Positions 27,210 through 35,732 of a stretch of DNA of 64,000 nt are shown here, one piece after another. The translations under genes and the position numbers were made by a program. Positions within the stretch are counted from its first letter, which is position 1, and each line of letters opens with the position of its first letter. The DNA is from Lactonifactor sp. BIOML-A5 (GTDB lineage: Bacteria > Bacillota > Clostridia > Lachnospirales > Lachnospiraceae). The stretch spans positions 44,718 to 108,717 of the forward strand of contig NZ_WKYV01000012.1 of assembly GCF_009677585.1 (NCBI RefSeq), given 5' to 3'. The notes under the pieces are model-generated. The model saw only the letters and a program-made list of their open reading frames with translations, was not told the origin of the DNA and made no database searches.

Positions 27210-27223
27210 TTACAACTTTGTAA
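27210..27223. promoter_or_regulatory. BceR-type operator
   Basis: TTACAACTTTGTAA is a perfect palindrome around two bases and fits the pattern TNACA-N4-TGTAA known for BceR-like regulators. A TAAACA/TATACT promoter pair lies at once downstream, at 27225-27230 and 27248-27253. Confidence 0.7.
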
Positions 27224-27224
27224 G

Positions 27225-27253
27225 TAAACAAAGGAAAAGAAGGGAGGTATACT
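27225..27253 (+). promoter_or_regulatory. Promoter of bceAB-like genes
   Basis: TAAACA (27225-27230), 17-bp spacer, TATACT (27248-27253). The -35 is weak and directly follows the BceR box, as expected for an activated promoter. Confidence 0.55.
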
Positions 27254-27281
27254 GAAGAAAACGTATACGAGGAGTGATTAC

Positions 27282-28049
27282 ATGAAAACATTACTGAGAA
27301 TTGAGGAAATCCAAAAATATTACGGATCCCGTTCCTTTGTCACAAAGGCCCTGCACCAGGTCTCCTTTTCTGTGGAGGAAGGAGAGTTTCTGGGGATTAT
27401 GGGGGCGTCCGGCTCCGGAAAAACAACCTTGCTGAACTGTATTGCAACCATTGATACGTTGACCGCCGGGCATATTTATCTGGAAGAGGAAGATATTACA
27501 GCACTGAGAGAAGAAGAGCTGGCAAAGTTCAGACAGAAGAACCTGGGGTTTGTGTTTCAGGAGTTTAATCTTCTGGATACCCTTACCATTGAAGAAAATA
27601 TAGGACTTGCACCTGTGATCTGCAAAGAAGATCCGAAAAAGATCAGTATACGGGTGAAGGAGATCGCAAAGAGGCTTGGCATAGGGGACATTCTTACCAA
27701 ATTTCCCTATGAGGTGTCAGGAGGCCAGAGGCAGCGCTGTGCATGTGCCAGGGCTATGATCAACCATCCCAAGCTCATTCTGGCAGATGAGCCAACGGGA
27801 GCTTTGGATTCCCAGTCCGCAAGAATGCTGCTGGAAAGCTTCGGGGCTCTGAACCGGGAACTGAAGGCTACGATTTTAATGGTTACCCATGACGTTTTCT
27901 CCGCCAGTTACTGTTCCCGGATCCTGTTTCTCAGAGACGGAAAGATTTTCAATGAGATCCGCCGCGGAACCAGGGAGAGAAAGGAATTTTTCCAGGAGAT
28001 CCTGGATGTGGTAACCCTGCTGGGAGGTGATGTTTCCAATGCTCAGTAA
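27282..28049 (+). CDS. BceA-type ABC transporter ATP-binding protein
   Basis: A 255-residue ATPase with Walker A GASGSGKTT, Q-loop FQEFNLLDTLT, signature VSGGQRQR, Walker [13 protein letters not shown] and the H-loop THD. It is of the MacB/LolD class. It overlaps its permease by 11 bp. With the permease it forms a peptide-antibiotic resistance and sensing transporter that acts by freeing cell-wall precursor targets from bacitracin-like or lantibiotic compounds; the specific drug cannot be read from sequence. Confidence 0.93.
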   Translation: MKTLLRIEEIQKYYGSRSFVTKALHQVSFSVEEGEFLGIMGASGSGKTTLLNCIATIDTLTAGHIYLEEEDITALREEELAKFRQKNLGFVFQEFNLLDTLTIEENIGLAPVICKEDPKKISIRVKEIAKRLGIGDILTKFPYEVSGGQRQRCACARAMINHPKLILADEPTGALDSQSARMLLESFGALNRELKATILMVTHDVFSASYCSRILFLRDGKIFNEIRRGTRERKEFFQEILDVVTLLGGDVSNAQ

Positions 28050-29994
28050 ACTGGCAGTAAGGAATGCAAAGCGATCGGCAAGAGATTATCTGATTTACCT
28101 GGTAACCGTAACCTTTTCTTTGTCTATGGTGTATGCCTTTAACCTGATTGTGTTCTCCAGCGAGATACGGAACCTGAGCTACGGCATGAGTGCTATGACC
28201 GGAACCATTATCTTTATCTCTCTGATTATTGTATTTGTCATCGGCTGGCTTATCTGTTATATGACCAGATTTATCCTGGAGAAGAGAAGCCGGGAATTCG
28301 GCACCTATCTTCTTCTGGGGATTCCCAACCGGGATGTGGCCAGCCTTTTTGTCAGGGAAAATCTTCTGATGGGCGCAGGGGCTTTTATTATAAGTCTCCT
28401 GGTGGGGAGCTTTCTGTATCAGATCCTGGATATGATAATTATGAGAATCTTTCAGGCACAGTATCAGATACAGTTTCAGTTTTCTGCCAAAGCACTGGCT
28501 CTGACCGCAGGATACGGGGCTGCCATCTATCTGTTTGCCATGGTGAGAGTGAGACGGCAGCTCAGAAAGATTAAGATCTGTGATCTCCTGTATATGGAGA
28601 AGAAAAATGAGGCCTCGGCTCTGAAGACCGGAAAGGGCCACTGGACCCTTTTCCTGGCCGCAGCGGCTGCCTGCGCTGCGGGGGTAGGTACCTTATGGTA
28701 TCTCTGCCACCACAGTGAGGAGGTACACAATGGGGGTGCACTGCTGCTTCTCTCCGTGGTTTTGCTGATCGGGAGTATCTATGGGATCTATATGACAGTG
28801 ACCTTTTTTCTCGGTAGAACAGTGCTGGCACGGGATAGCTTTAAATATAAGAAGCACCGCCTGTTTCTCCTGAGAAATATGACCGCCAGAATGAGAACTA
28901 TGGGAGTAACCATAGGTACTTTGGCTCTGCTTTTAACCCTGACCCTTACAGCGACCTCTATGGGGCTGTTGTTTGAGCGGTTTTTTTCTGAGAAAAGAGA
29001 GAGCACCATGTCTTTTGACATCACGGTATCTACCACCCAGCCTTCTGAGGATTTGAGTCCGGTATCTGCTTATGCTGAAGAAAGGCTTGGAATTCGAAGC
29101 CAGCTTGCCTACCCATTGTATGACGGAGAAAGTAAAATACTGACAGACTGGTTCCGCAAACAGGACAGCCCGGTGGGATGGATGGAATTTGCACCGGTTC
29201 TGGCTTATTCAGATTATAAAGAGCTTAGAAGAATGCTGGGCTACGGAGAGACAGAACTAAAAGAGGGGAGGTATCTCATCCAGTGCACACCCAGAATCAG
29301 GGAGATAGCAGAGCAGGAGAAAATCCCTGACATACGCCTCGGAGGGGAGACACTTAAATATCAGGAAAGCCGGTCGGAATCATTTGGAGTAGGGGATGGA
29401 TTTAACGGGACAGGGTATGTGGTGATTGTACCGGACAATATTGCGGGAAAACTTCCTGTGTATCATATGTCTCTGGCTGTCCAGACAGAAAAAGAAACCA
29501 CCCCGCAGGATGCGGAAAATCTGGTAAATCTCCTGTATGAAACATACAGCTATGAGGGGATTGACACCTGCAATACCAAAGGGAGCATACGGGATTCGTA
29601 TCTGTCCGTATTTACCATTCTGGCATTTTCCCTGTATTATGTGGGTCTTATCTTTGTCTGTGCAGCAGCTGCGGTGCTGGCAGTTCATCAGTTAAGTGAG
29701 GCGGTGAAGTATCAGTTTCGCTATGAGCTTCTCTCTAAGCTGGGGGTGGGAAACCGGGAGGGGAAAAAACTGGTGTTTCAGCAGCAGCTGTTATTTTTCG
29801 GGGTGCCCCTGATGATTCCGGTGCCCTTAAGCATCTTTTTGTCCAGACAGCTTTCTTACTGGATGCTGATGAATGAGATTTCCAACAAAACGTTTCTGCA
29901 TTCCCAGGGAATCAGTCTGGGATTGTTCGGATTAGTTTACCTCATCTACTTTGCCACATCCTGGAGAGCCTGCTCCCGTCTGGCCTTTTCCTGA
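28039..29994 (+). CDS. BceB-type ABC transporter permease
   Basis: ATG 28039 is chosen because GGGAGGTGA (28022-28030) is at good distance; GTG 28027 and ATG 28030 are in frame but overlap that site. The ~651-residue protein has ten predicted helices (FtsX-like) and a large extracellular domain between helices 7 and 8 (about residues 315-520), the feature that separates BceB from other FtsX permeases. The last 63 bases overlap the 3' end of the convergent EamA gene. Confidence 0.9.
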   Translation: MLSKLAVRNAKRSARDYLIYLVTVTFSLSMVYAFNLIVFSSEIRNLSYGMSAMTGTIIFISLIIVFVIGWLICYMTRFILEKRSREFGTYLLLGIPNRDVASLFVRENLLMGAGAFIISLLVGSFLYQILDMIIMRIFQAQYQIQFQFSAKALALTAGYGAAIYLFAMVRVRRQLRKIKICDLLYMEKKNEASALKTGKGHWTLFLAAAAACAAGVGTLWYLCHHSEEVHNGGALLLLSVVLLIGSIYGIYMTVTFFLGRTVLARDSFKYKKHRLFLLRNMTARMRTMGVTIGTLALLLTLTLTATSMGLLFERFFSEKRESTMSFDITVSTTQPSEDLSPVSAYAEERLGIRSQLAYPLYDGESKILTDWFRKQDSPVGWMEFAPVLAYSDYKELRRMLGYGETELKEGRYLIQCTPRIREIAEQEKIPDIRLGGETLKYQESRSESFGVGDGFNGTGYVVIVPDNIAGKLPVYHMSLAVQTEKETTPQDAENLVNLLYETYSYEGIDTCNTKGSIRDSYLSVFTILAFSLYYVGLIFVCAAAAVLAVHQLSEAVKYQFRYELLSKLGVGNREGKKLVFQQQLLFFGVPLMIPVPLSIFLSRQLSYWMLMNEISNKTFLHSQGISLGLFGLVYLIYFATSWRACSRLAFS

Positions 29995-30828
29995 CAAATA
30001 AGCAGAGGCCAGGACAACAGCTGTGCCGGCCAGCTGAACGGGGGAGACGGGCTCCCCCAGGAAAGCGGCGGCAAAGAAGATAGCAGATACAGGATCCATA
30101 TAGCTGAGTACAGCCGCAAGATGTGTAGGTGTCTCCTTCAGACCAGAGAAATAGAGATAACAGGCAATACCAGTATGCACAATTCCCAAGATCAAAAGCA
30201 GGGGAAGGTTAGCCTTCACTACAGAAAAATTGTGATGCTTTAAGAGCACCGGGGAGAGCACAAGGGCGGCAGCCAGCAGCTGTATCAGCGTCCGGTCCAT
30301 ATTATCAATGTTGTCCAGCTTTTTATTGCAGAGAATCAGCATGGCATAAAACAGCGCAGAACCGGCACCGCATAAAAGCCCCAGCCCGTGGTGGTATACG
30401 GTCAGGGGGGCTTCCCCGGAACTGAATACAATAAGAGCCAGTCCGGCCGGAGCCAGAAGAGCAGTGACAACCTGTTTTTTGGACAGATGTTCTCCCAGGA
30501 CAAAGGGAGCCGCGAATAAAACCAGCACAGGCGCCAGATAATAGGTCATAGTGCCGATGGCTACAGTGGTACAGCGCAGTGCCTGGAAAAACAGAAGCCA
30601 GTTAATCCCCATAATAACTCCTGACACGGCGGCCAGACAGAGGGCCCTTTTCCCGCAGCGGAAGGGGTTCTTTTTTTTCAGCAGCATTAGGAGGGAGAAA
30701 AAAATACTGGCAATAAAAACGCGGTAGAAGACAAGTTCCACAGTAGACAACGAAATTCCCCGGACAAATATGCCGATACTTCCAAAGATCAGCATGGGGA
30801 TAATAAGCTTCAGACAGGATTTCCACAT
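29932..30828 (-). CDS. EamA/RhaT-family drug-metabolite transporter
   Basis: A 298-residue membrane protein with ten predicted helices in two EamA repeats (IFGSIGIFVRGISLSTVELVFYR and, in repeat 2, GLLCGAGSALFYAMLILCNKK). The second repeat has the PxxA-like YMDPVSAIFFAAAFLGE motif. Members export amino acids or metabolites. The C-terminal 21 codons lie antisense to the end of the BceB gene. Confidence 0.88.
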   Translation of the reverse strand: MWKSCLKLIIPMLIFGSIGIFVRGISLSTVELVFYRVFIASIFFSLLMLLKKKNPFRCGKRALCLAAVSGVIMGINWLLFFQALRCTTVAIGTMTYYLAPVLVLFAAPFVLGEHLSKKQVVTALLAPAGLALIVFSSGEAPLTVYHHGLGLLCGAGSALFYAMLILCNKKLDNIDNMDRTLIQLLAAALVLSPVLLKHHNFSVVKANLPLLLILGIVHTGIACYLYFSGLKETPTHLAAVLSYMDPVSAIFFAAAFLGEPVSPVQLAGTAVVLASAYLSGKGQTGAGSPGCGKVDEVN

Positions 30829-30879
30829 ATGTTTCTCTCACTTTCATCAGATTCTCGGCAGGGAGATAAGTTATCTTTT

Positions 30880-30908
30880 ATTCTAAGTGACGGGAGAAAA
30901 CAAGTCAA
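30880..30908 (-). promoter_or_regulatory. Promoter of the EamA gene
   Basis: Minus-strand TTGACT (30908-30903) and TAGAAT (30885-30880), 17-bp spacing, about 50 bases before the start codon. Confidence 0.7.
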
Positions 30909-31026
30909 CCGGATTTGAGTCTGGGCCTTCGTCTGAAATAGAAAAAACTGATGAGAAAAAAGGATAACTGTGATACACTGTTAGGAGACAGAAATAAGGG
31001 ATAAGACAGGAGTTAAAGGAGCAAGT

Positions 31027-31530
31027 ATGAGGGAACAGCTAACTAAGAGTGACGTAAAAAAGATTCAGGAAGAGATAGAATACAGAAAGCTTGTTGTGCG
31101 GAAAGAGGCAATAGAAGCAGTGAAGGAAGCCAGAGCCCAGGGAGATCTCAGTGAAAATTTTGAATATTATGCGGCGAAGAAGGATAAGAATAAAAATGAG
31201 AGCCGGATCCGCTATCTGGAGAGAATGCTGAAAACAGCTGTCATCGTATCGGACGAATCCAGGGAGGACGAGGTAGGGATTAATAATACGGTAAAAATAT
31301 ATTTCGAGGATGAGGATGAGACAGAAGAATTCAAACTGGTAACCTCTATCCGGGGAAATTCCCTGAAGGGTATGATCAGCACAGAGTCTCCCATCGGTAA
31401 GGCCATTCTGGGGCATAAAACGGGGGAGCGGGTACTGGTTAAAATAAATGAAGAAACCGGATACTACGTAGTTATCAGGGAAATCCAGAACACCCGGGAT
31501 GACAGCGCAGATAAAATCAGAGGATTCTGA
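31027..31530 (+). CDS. greA: GreA-family transcript cleavage factor
   Basis: A 167-residue protein. The N-terminal coiled coil (about 5-78) holds the tip signature ARAQGDLSENFEYYAAKKDK with the catalytic acidic pair. The C-terminal domain (about 85-160) has SIRGNSLKGMISTESPIGKAILG. It rescues backtracked RNA polymerase. No conserved neighbours are linked to it here; the DUF2971 gene follows closely. Confidence 0.92.
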   Translation: MREQLTKSDVKKIQEEIEYRKLVVRKEAIEAVKEARAQGDLSENFEYYAAKKDKNKNESRIRYLERMLKTAVIVSDESREDEVGINNTVKIYFEDEDETEEFKLVTSIRGNSLKGMISTESPIGKAILGHKTGERVLVKINEETGYYVVIREIQNTRDDSADKIRGF

Positions 31531-31562
31531 CCGCTGGTCTGCCTTGCATGGAAGGGGAAACT

Positions 31563-32438
31563 ATGAGAAATCAGATTATCCATCTAAAAACAATAGAACG
31601 GAATACTACCCTGTATCATTACACACAGATTGCGGGGGTCCAGGGGATTTTGGATGAAAAAAGCTTTTGGGCTACAAAAAGTGACTTTCTCAACGACCCG
31701 AGAGAATTTTCTTACATCATAGAAGTGATCCAGCAGATGAGCGGATCTGTCTTTAAGAACAAGGGATGGAAGGATCTATTTCTTAAGAATATTTTCAAGG
31801 AGGGGGACCATTTTGTCTATGAGAAAAATAAGGAATTTTTCGTACTGGCATTTTCCACCTGCTCCGACAGCATAACTCTTTGGGCAGAGTTCGGCAATGA
31901 GACCGGATACAATATGGCCTTTGACAGTGAAAAAATCATCAAAAAGATAGCGAAAAGCAATGCCATCGCCTATCACGGGTATGTGGTATATGCTCTGGAA
32001 GAACAAAGAGACTATATTCTGGATCTGATGCAGAAGAAGATACCCGAGTCTTTTGGGCTTTCTTTTGCCGACATTATGAACAGAGGCATGGCCTGGGAGA
32101 GTGACCCGGTGTTCCAGAAAGCATGCAGAATGTTTCAGAAGGCCGCCAAAATCTATGCGATGTTTTTTAAGCAGGAGGGTTTTACAGAAGAACGGGAGTA
32201 CCGGTTTGTGTTTAAAAAGAGTGAGGGCATGAACGTGTTATTCCGGGAAAAGGAAGGTTTTTTAATTCCCTATATAAAGATTACCATGCTGGAATCAGAC
32301 AATAAGCTCCCGATCCGGGGAATTACCGTGGCTCCCAAGAATGACAGTGACCTGGCGAGAAAAGGAATGGAATATTATCTGCATATGCACGGGTACCAGG
32401 TTCCGGTAGAACTGTCCAGGATAAAACTGAGATACTGA
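31563..32438 (+). CDS. DUF2971 family protein
   Basis: ATG 31563 has GAAGGGG at correct distance; an in-frame ATG at 31548 does not. The 291-residue cytosolic protein has the DUF2971 opening LYHYTQIAGVQGILDEKSFWATKSDFLNDPREF, then FVLAFSTCSDSITLWAEFGNETGYNMAFD and a late EEREYRFVFKK. The function of the family is unknown; it appears in scattered, often accessory, contexts. It is probably co-transcribed with greA, 32 bases upstream. Confidence 0.8.
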   Translation: MRNQIIHLKTIERNTTLYHYTQIAGVQGILDEKSFWATKSDFLNDPREFSYIIEVIQQMSGSVFKNKGWKDLFLKNIFKEGDHFVYEKNKEFFVLAFSTCSDSITLWAEFGNETGYNMAFDSEKIIKKIAKSNAIAYHGYVVYALEEQRDYILDLMQKKIPESFGLSFADIMNRGMAWESDPVFQKACRMFQKAAKIYAMFFKQEGFTEEREYRFVFKKSEGMNVLFREKEGFLIPYIKITMLESDNKLPIRGITVAPKNDSDLARKGMEYYLHMHGYQVPVELSRIKLRY

Positions 32439-32454
32439 TAAAGTTGTAAAAAAT

Positions 32455-32484
32455 TTGATAAAATTTGAATATTTGTGATATACA
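32455..32484 (+). promoter_or_regulatory. Promoter of the methyltransferase-like gene
   Basis: TTGATA (32455-32460), 18-bp spacer, TATACA (32479-32484) in an AT-rich gap. The -10 sits in the short palindrome TTTGTGATATACAAA. Confidence 0.5.
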
Positions 32485-32546
32485 AAAATCTTCTAAAAAG
32501 TGATAATAACTTCATTACGTTAAAAATTTCACGGAGGGTTTTTGTT

Positions 32547-33575
32547 ATGAATATGTATCGCTGGATAGAAAAAATGATTTATGCGGATGAGAAAAAACCA
32601 ATGCCTATATTATCCTTTCCGTCTGTACAGCTTTTGTGTGTCACGGTGAAGGAACTGGTTGCGGACAGTAATTACCAGGCGCTGGGGATGAAGATGCTTG
32701 CGGATAAGTATGACACGGCAGCGGCAGTGAGCTTTATGGATCTGTCTGTGGAGGCGGAAGCGTTTGGCGCGCGCTGTGTGTATGCGGCAGATGAAGTTCC
32801 CACGATCATCGGGAATATAGTGAAAACAGAAGAAGAGGCTGAGCGTCTAAAGGTACCCGAGGTGGGGGCTGGGCGTACCGGGGTATGCCTGGAGGGTATC
32901 CGAAAGGCCCTGAAGCTTATCACAGATCGCCCGGTGTTCGCCGGCTGTATCGGTCCCTTTTCACTTGCAGGGAGACTGATGGATGTGAACGAGGTGATGC
33001 TGTACTGCTATGAGGAACCGGATATGGTACACACGATTCTTCGGAAAGTAACGGACTTTCTCATTGCCTATATTCTGGAATATAAAAAAACAGGGGCCCA
33101 CGGAATAGTTATGGCCGAACCCCTTGCCGGTATGCTGTCCCCACAGCTTATGGAGGAATTCTCCAGTGCCTACGTAAAAGAGATAGTTGAGAAGACACAG
33201 GATCAGGGGTTTGTGGTTATCTATCATAACTGCGGCAATTATGTGATCCAGCTAATCGATCAGATACTGGATACCGGGTGTCTCATATACCATTTCGGGG
33301 ACAGCATTGATATGAAGGAGATGATGCAGCGTATCCCGAAAGACTGTCTGGCTATGGGAAATGTAAGCCCTTCCGCACAGTTTCTCAACGGGACACCCTC
33401 TTCTGTGAGGATAGAGACTATGAGGGTGCTGGAAAATTGTAAAGAATTTCCAAACTTTATAGTTTCTTCCGGATGCGATATTCCGCCGCTGACAGAATTT
33501 GAGAATATAGATGCATTCTTTGACACTGCAAAATCATTTTATTATAAACAGCATTTGCTGGATATGATTGTATAA
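32547..33575 (+). CDS. MtaA/CmuA-like, uroporphyrinogen-decarboxylase-fold methyltransferase
   Basis: ATG 32547 follows ACGGAGGG; the open frame extends upstream to 32475 through the promoter and is not used there. The 342-residue TIM-barrel protein has the HxC zinc motif in VIYHNCGNYV and a third Cys in SSGCDIPP, which mark corrinoid-dependent methyltransferases of the MtaA type rather than true HemE. It would transfer a methyl group from a corrinoid protein to a thiol acceptor. No corrinoid protein gene is nearby. The adjacent PocR-AraC regulator fits this metabolism. Confidence 0.8.
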   Translation: MNMYRWIEKMIYADEKKPMPILSFPSVQLLCVTVKELVADSNYQALGMKMLADKYDTAAAVSFMDLSVEAEAFGARCVYAADEVPTIIGNIVKTEEEAERLKVPEVGAGRTGVCLEGIRKALKLITDRPVFAGCIGPFSLAGRLMDVNEVMLYCYEEPDMVHTILRKVTDFLIAYILEYKKTGAHGIVMAEPLAGMLSPQLMEEFSSAYVKEIVEKTQDQGFVVIYHNCGNYVIQLIDQILDTGCLIYHFGDSIDMKEMMQRIPKDCLAMGNVSPSAQFLNGTPSSVRIETMRVLENCKEFPNFIVSSGCDIPPLTEFENIDAFFDTAKSFYYKQHLLDMIV

Positions 33576-33600
33576 ATAAGATATTTATGATATTCTGAGA

Positions 33601-33644
33601 AACAGGAAGGTTCAGGCTGTGGCCGTGGAATCCTCCTGTTTTTC
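33601..33644 (+). terminator. Terminator after the methyltransferase-like gene
   Basis: AACAGGAAGG (33601-33610) pairs with CCTCCTGTT (33632-33640), one bulged base, followed by TTTC. A moderate structure. Confidence 0.6.
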
Positions 33645-33702
33645 TATGAGAGGACAGGAGGGGAGAACAGGAAACTAGGGAAAGCACAACAGGAGAATTG
33701 GA

Positions 33703-34959
33703 ATGTCGGGACATATGTGGGAACAGGTAATAAAATATAGCAGACATCTTGCGGAAATATTTGGCGTGGAGTGTGTACCGGTAAATCAGGGGGACCAGGA
33801 GCAAGGTGAGAATAAGTGGGAACCAGGGGCGATATGCAGAGCATGCGAACAGTGCAATCATTTTGGATGCTGGGGGATGAACGCCTATCGGAAAGGCTGC
33901 GAGGAGGCCTATCGCTGGGATGGCATCTATATTTCCCTCTGTCCCCTGGGACTTATATTAATTACAGCGCCGTTGTCTGATGAGACTGGTGAGCTGGTGG
34001 GGGGGATCGCTGCCGGTCCTCTGTGCATGGGCAACCCGGAGGATAATTTTCAGGAAATTTACGATCCAGTCCTTCAGAGAATAGTATCTGAGAGTCCCTG
34101 TTTTGCACCGGAGAAGATACAGAGTATGGGCGAGATAATGAGTGCGGTAACCGGGTATATTTCCGGGGTTACTCACGGGAAAGCCGGCAGGTACTTTTAC
34201 AAGCAGGAACATCTGCTCAATGCTATATATGCGGAGAAACTCCGGAAAACAGAAGACACAGAGTACTATACCTATCCCATTGCTCTGGAACGAAAACTGA
34301 GGATCGCAGTGAGAAGCAAGGCAGTGGAGGAAGCTCAGGTGCTCCTCAATCAGATCCTTGCCTATATTTATGTATCTAACTGTCATAACCTGAAGGCAAT
34401 AAAACCCAGGCTGTCTGAGCTTGTGGTAGTTATCTCCCGGGCAGCGGTGGATGCAGGGGCAGATATGAATGAGACGGATGCAATGATTCAGATGTTTGTA
34501 AACCATATTCACGAATTTGAGAGTATTGAGGAGCTCAGTATATGGACCACTAACTTGATGCAGCAGCTCATTGCCTATACCTTTAACTTTGATAACGTAA
34601 AACATGCGGATGTGGTGTACAAAGCGGTTGAATATATAAAGGATAATTACAGAAGAAAGATAACCGTGGATGAATTAGCTGCCCTCACATACGTGAACAA
34701 ATCTTACCTGGGCACCATATTTAAGAAGGAGACAGGGAGCACCATACCACAGTATATTAATGAAGTACGGGTAGAAAAGAGCAAGCTCCTTCTCTTGGAG
34801 GAGAATCTGAGTATTGTAGAGATTGCCAGCCTGTGCGGATTCGAAGGGCAGAGCTATTTCACGAAAGTGTTCCGGGAAATTGTGGGGATGACTCCAAAAA
34901 AATATAGGGAGGAGAGGGGGAAAAAGAGGTTTTTAATAGACAAAGGAGATAATTTGTGA
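33703..34959 (+). CDS. PocR-domain AraC-family regulator
   Basis: A 418-residue protein. The N-terminal PocR sensory domain (about 5-170) has a Cys cluster, CRACEQC...CWG...GCEEAY, and SLCPLGLILITAPLSD. A middle helical region follows, then a C-terminal AraC HTH pair (YIKDNYRRKITVDELAALTYVNKS to the end). PocR domains sense small hydrocarbon or propanediol-type derivatives and often sit next to corrinoid methyltransferase genes, as here. It probably controls the gene at 32547. Confidence 0.87.
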   Translation: MSGHMWEQVIKYSRHLAEIFGVECVPVNQGDQEQGENKWEPGAICRACEQCNHFGCWGMNAYRKGCEEAYRWDGIYISLCPLGLILITAPLSDETGELVGGIAAGPLCMGNPEDNFQEIYDPVLQRIVSESPCFAPEKIQSMGEIMSAVTGYISGVTHGKAGRYFYKQEHLLNAIYAEKLRKTEDTEYYTYPIALERKLRIAVRSKAVEEAQVLLNQILAYIYVSNCHNLKAIKPRLSELVVVISRAAVDAGADMNETDAMIQMFVNHIHEFESIEELSIWTTNLMQQLIAYTFNFDNVKHADVVYKAVEYIKDNYRRKITVDELAALTYVNKSYLGTIFKKETGSTIPQYINEVRVEKSKLLLLEENLSIVEIASLCGFEGQSYFTKVFREIVGMTPKKYREERGKKRFLIDKGDNL

Positions 34960-35015
34960 TATATTGAATGCAATTCAGGTGTGTCTGGGTACTTGAATGA
35001 TTGTACCAGAAAACT

Positions 35016-35067
35016 GCCGGATACAGAGAGATACAGGTCAACTGCATCTCTCTGTATCCGGCTTTTT
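35016..35067 (+). terminator. Strong rho-independent terminator
   Basis: GCCGGATACAGAGAGAT (35016-35032) and ATCTCTCTGTATCCGGC (35046-35062) form a perfect 17-bp stem followed by five T. It ends the PocR-AraC transcript and isolates the pab operon. Confidence 0.92.
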
Positions 35068-35120
35068 GTATTCCTGAAAGGTTGTCTGGAGCTTTGGATA
35101 AACAGGGAAAGGAGCTAACA

Positions 35121-35732
35121 ATGTATTTGATGATTGACAATTATGATTCATTTGTCCACAATCTGGCGGCATATTTTAAAGAACTGGGGGGTGAACTGGA
35201 GATTGTCAGAAATGACAGTATAGATCCGGAACAGGTGGAGAAGGGGGTTGCATCCGGCAGACTGGAAGGGATTATTATCTCTCCCGGTCCTAAAAGTCCC
35301 AGAGAATGCAAAAGTGTGGGGGAGATGGTGAAGAGGCTGGCAGGTAGGATACCTATTCTTGGGGTCTGTCTTGGACACCAGATCATAGGGCAGGAATTCG
35401 GCGGTCAGATTAAAAAAGGAGTGCGGCCCATGCATGGAAAGGTTACAGGGCTCGTGCATAACGGGAAGGGGCTATTTGAGGGGCTGCCGGAAACCTTTCA
35501 GGTAACCCGGTATCACTCTCTTGTGGTAGACAGGCATACGCTTCCCGGCTGTATGGAGGCCGATGCCTGGTCCAAAGACGGAGAGATTATGGGAATGCAC
35601 CACAGAAATATGCCGGTCTATAGCGTGCAGTTTCACCCGGAGGCAGTACTCACAGATTATGGACATGAACTTCTGCATAATTTTTTGAAGTGTGCGGGGC
35701 AGTGGAGGGCAGAGCATGAGTACAGCAATTAG
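35121..35732 (+). CDS. pabA: Aminodeoxychorismate synthase glutaminase subunit
   Basis: ATG 35121 follows AAAGGAG; the longer open frame from 35001 runs through the terminator and is rejected. The 203-residue class I amidotransferase has the nucleophile Cys in GVCLGHQ, the oxyanion region ISPGPKSP and the His-Glu pair in VQFHPEA. It supplies ammonia to PabB. Since pabB and pabC follow, the gene is pabA rather than trpG, although dual use in both pathways is possible. It overlaps pabB by 17 bp. Confidence 0.92.
   Translation: MYLMIDNYDSFVHNLAAYFKELGGELEIVRNDSIDPEQVEKGVASGRLEGIIISPGPKSPRECKSVGEMVKRLAGRIPILGVCLGHQIIGQEFGGQIKKGVRPMHGKVTGLVHNGKGLFEGLPETFQVTRYHSLVVDRHTLPGCMEADAWSKDGEIMGMHHRNMPVYSVQFHPEAVLTDYGHELLHNFLKCAGQWRAEHEYSN

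Noticed and set aside
32547..33575. Uroporphyrinogen decarboxylase (HemE)
   Set aside because: The zinc-type HxC and later Cys plus a PocR neighbour fit MtaA-like methyltransferases and no haem genes are nearby.
35001..35120. N-terminal extension of pabA
   Set aside because: It is translated from a terminator hairpin; a good ribosome binding site precedes ATG 35121.
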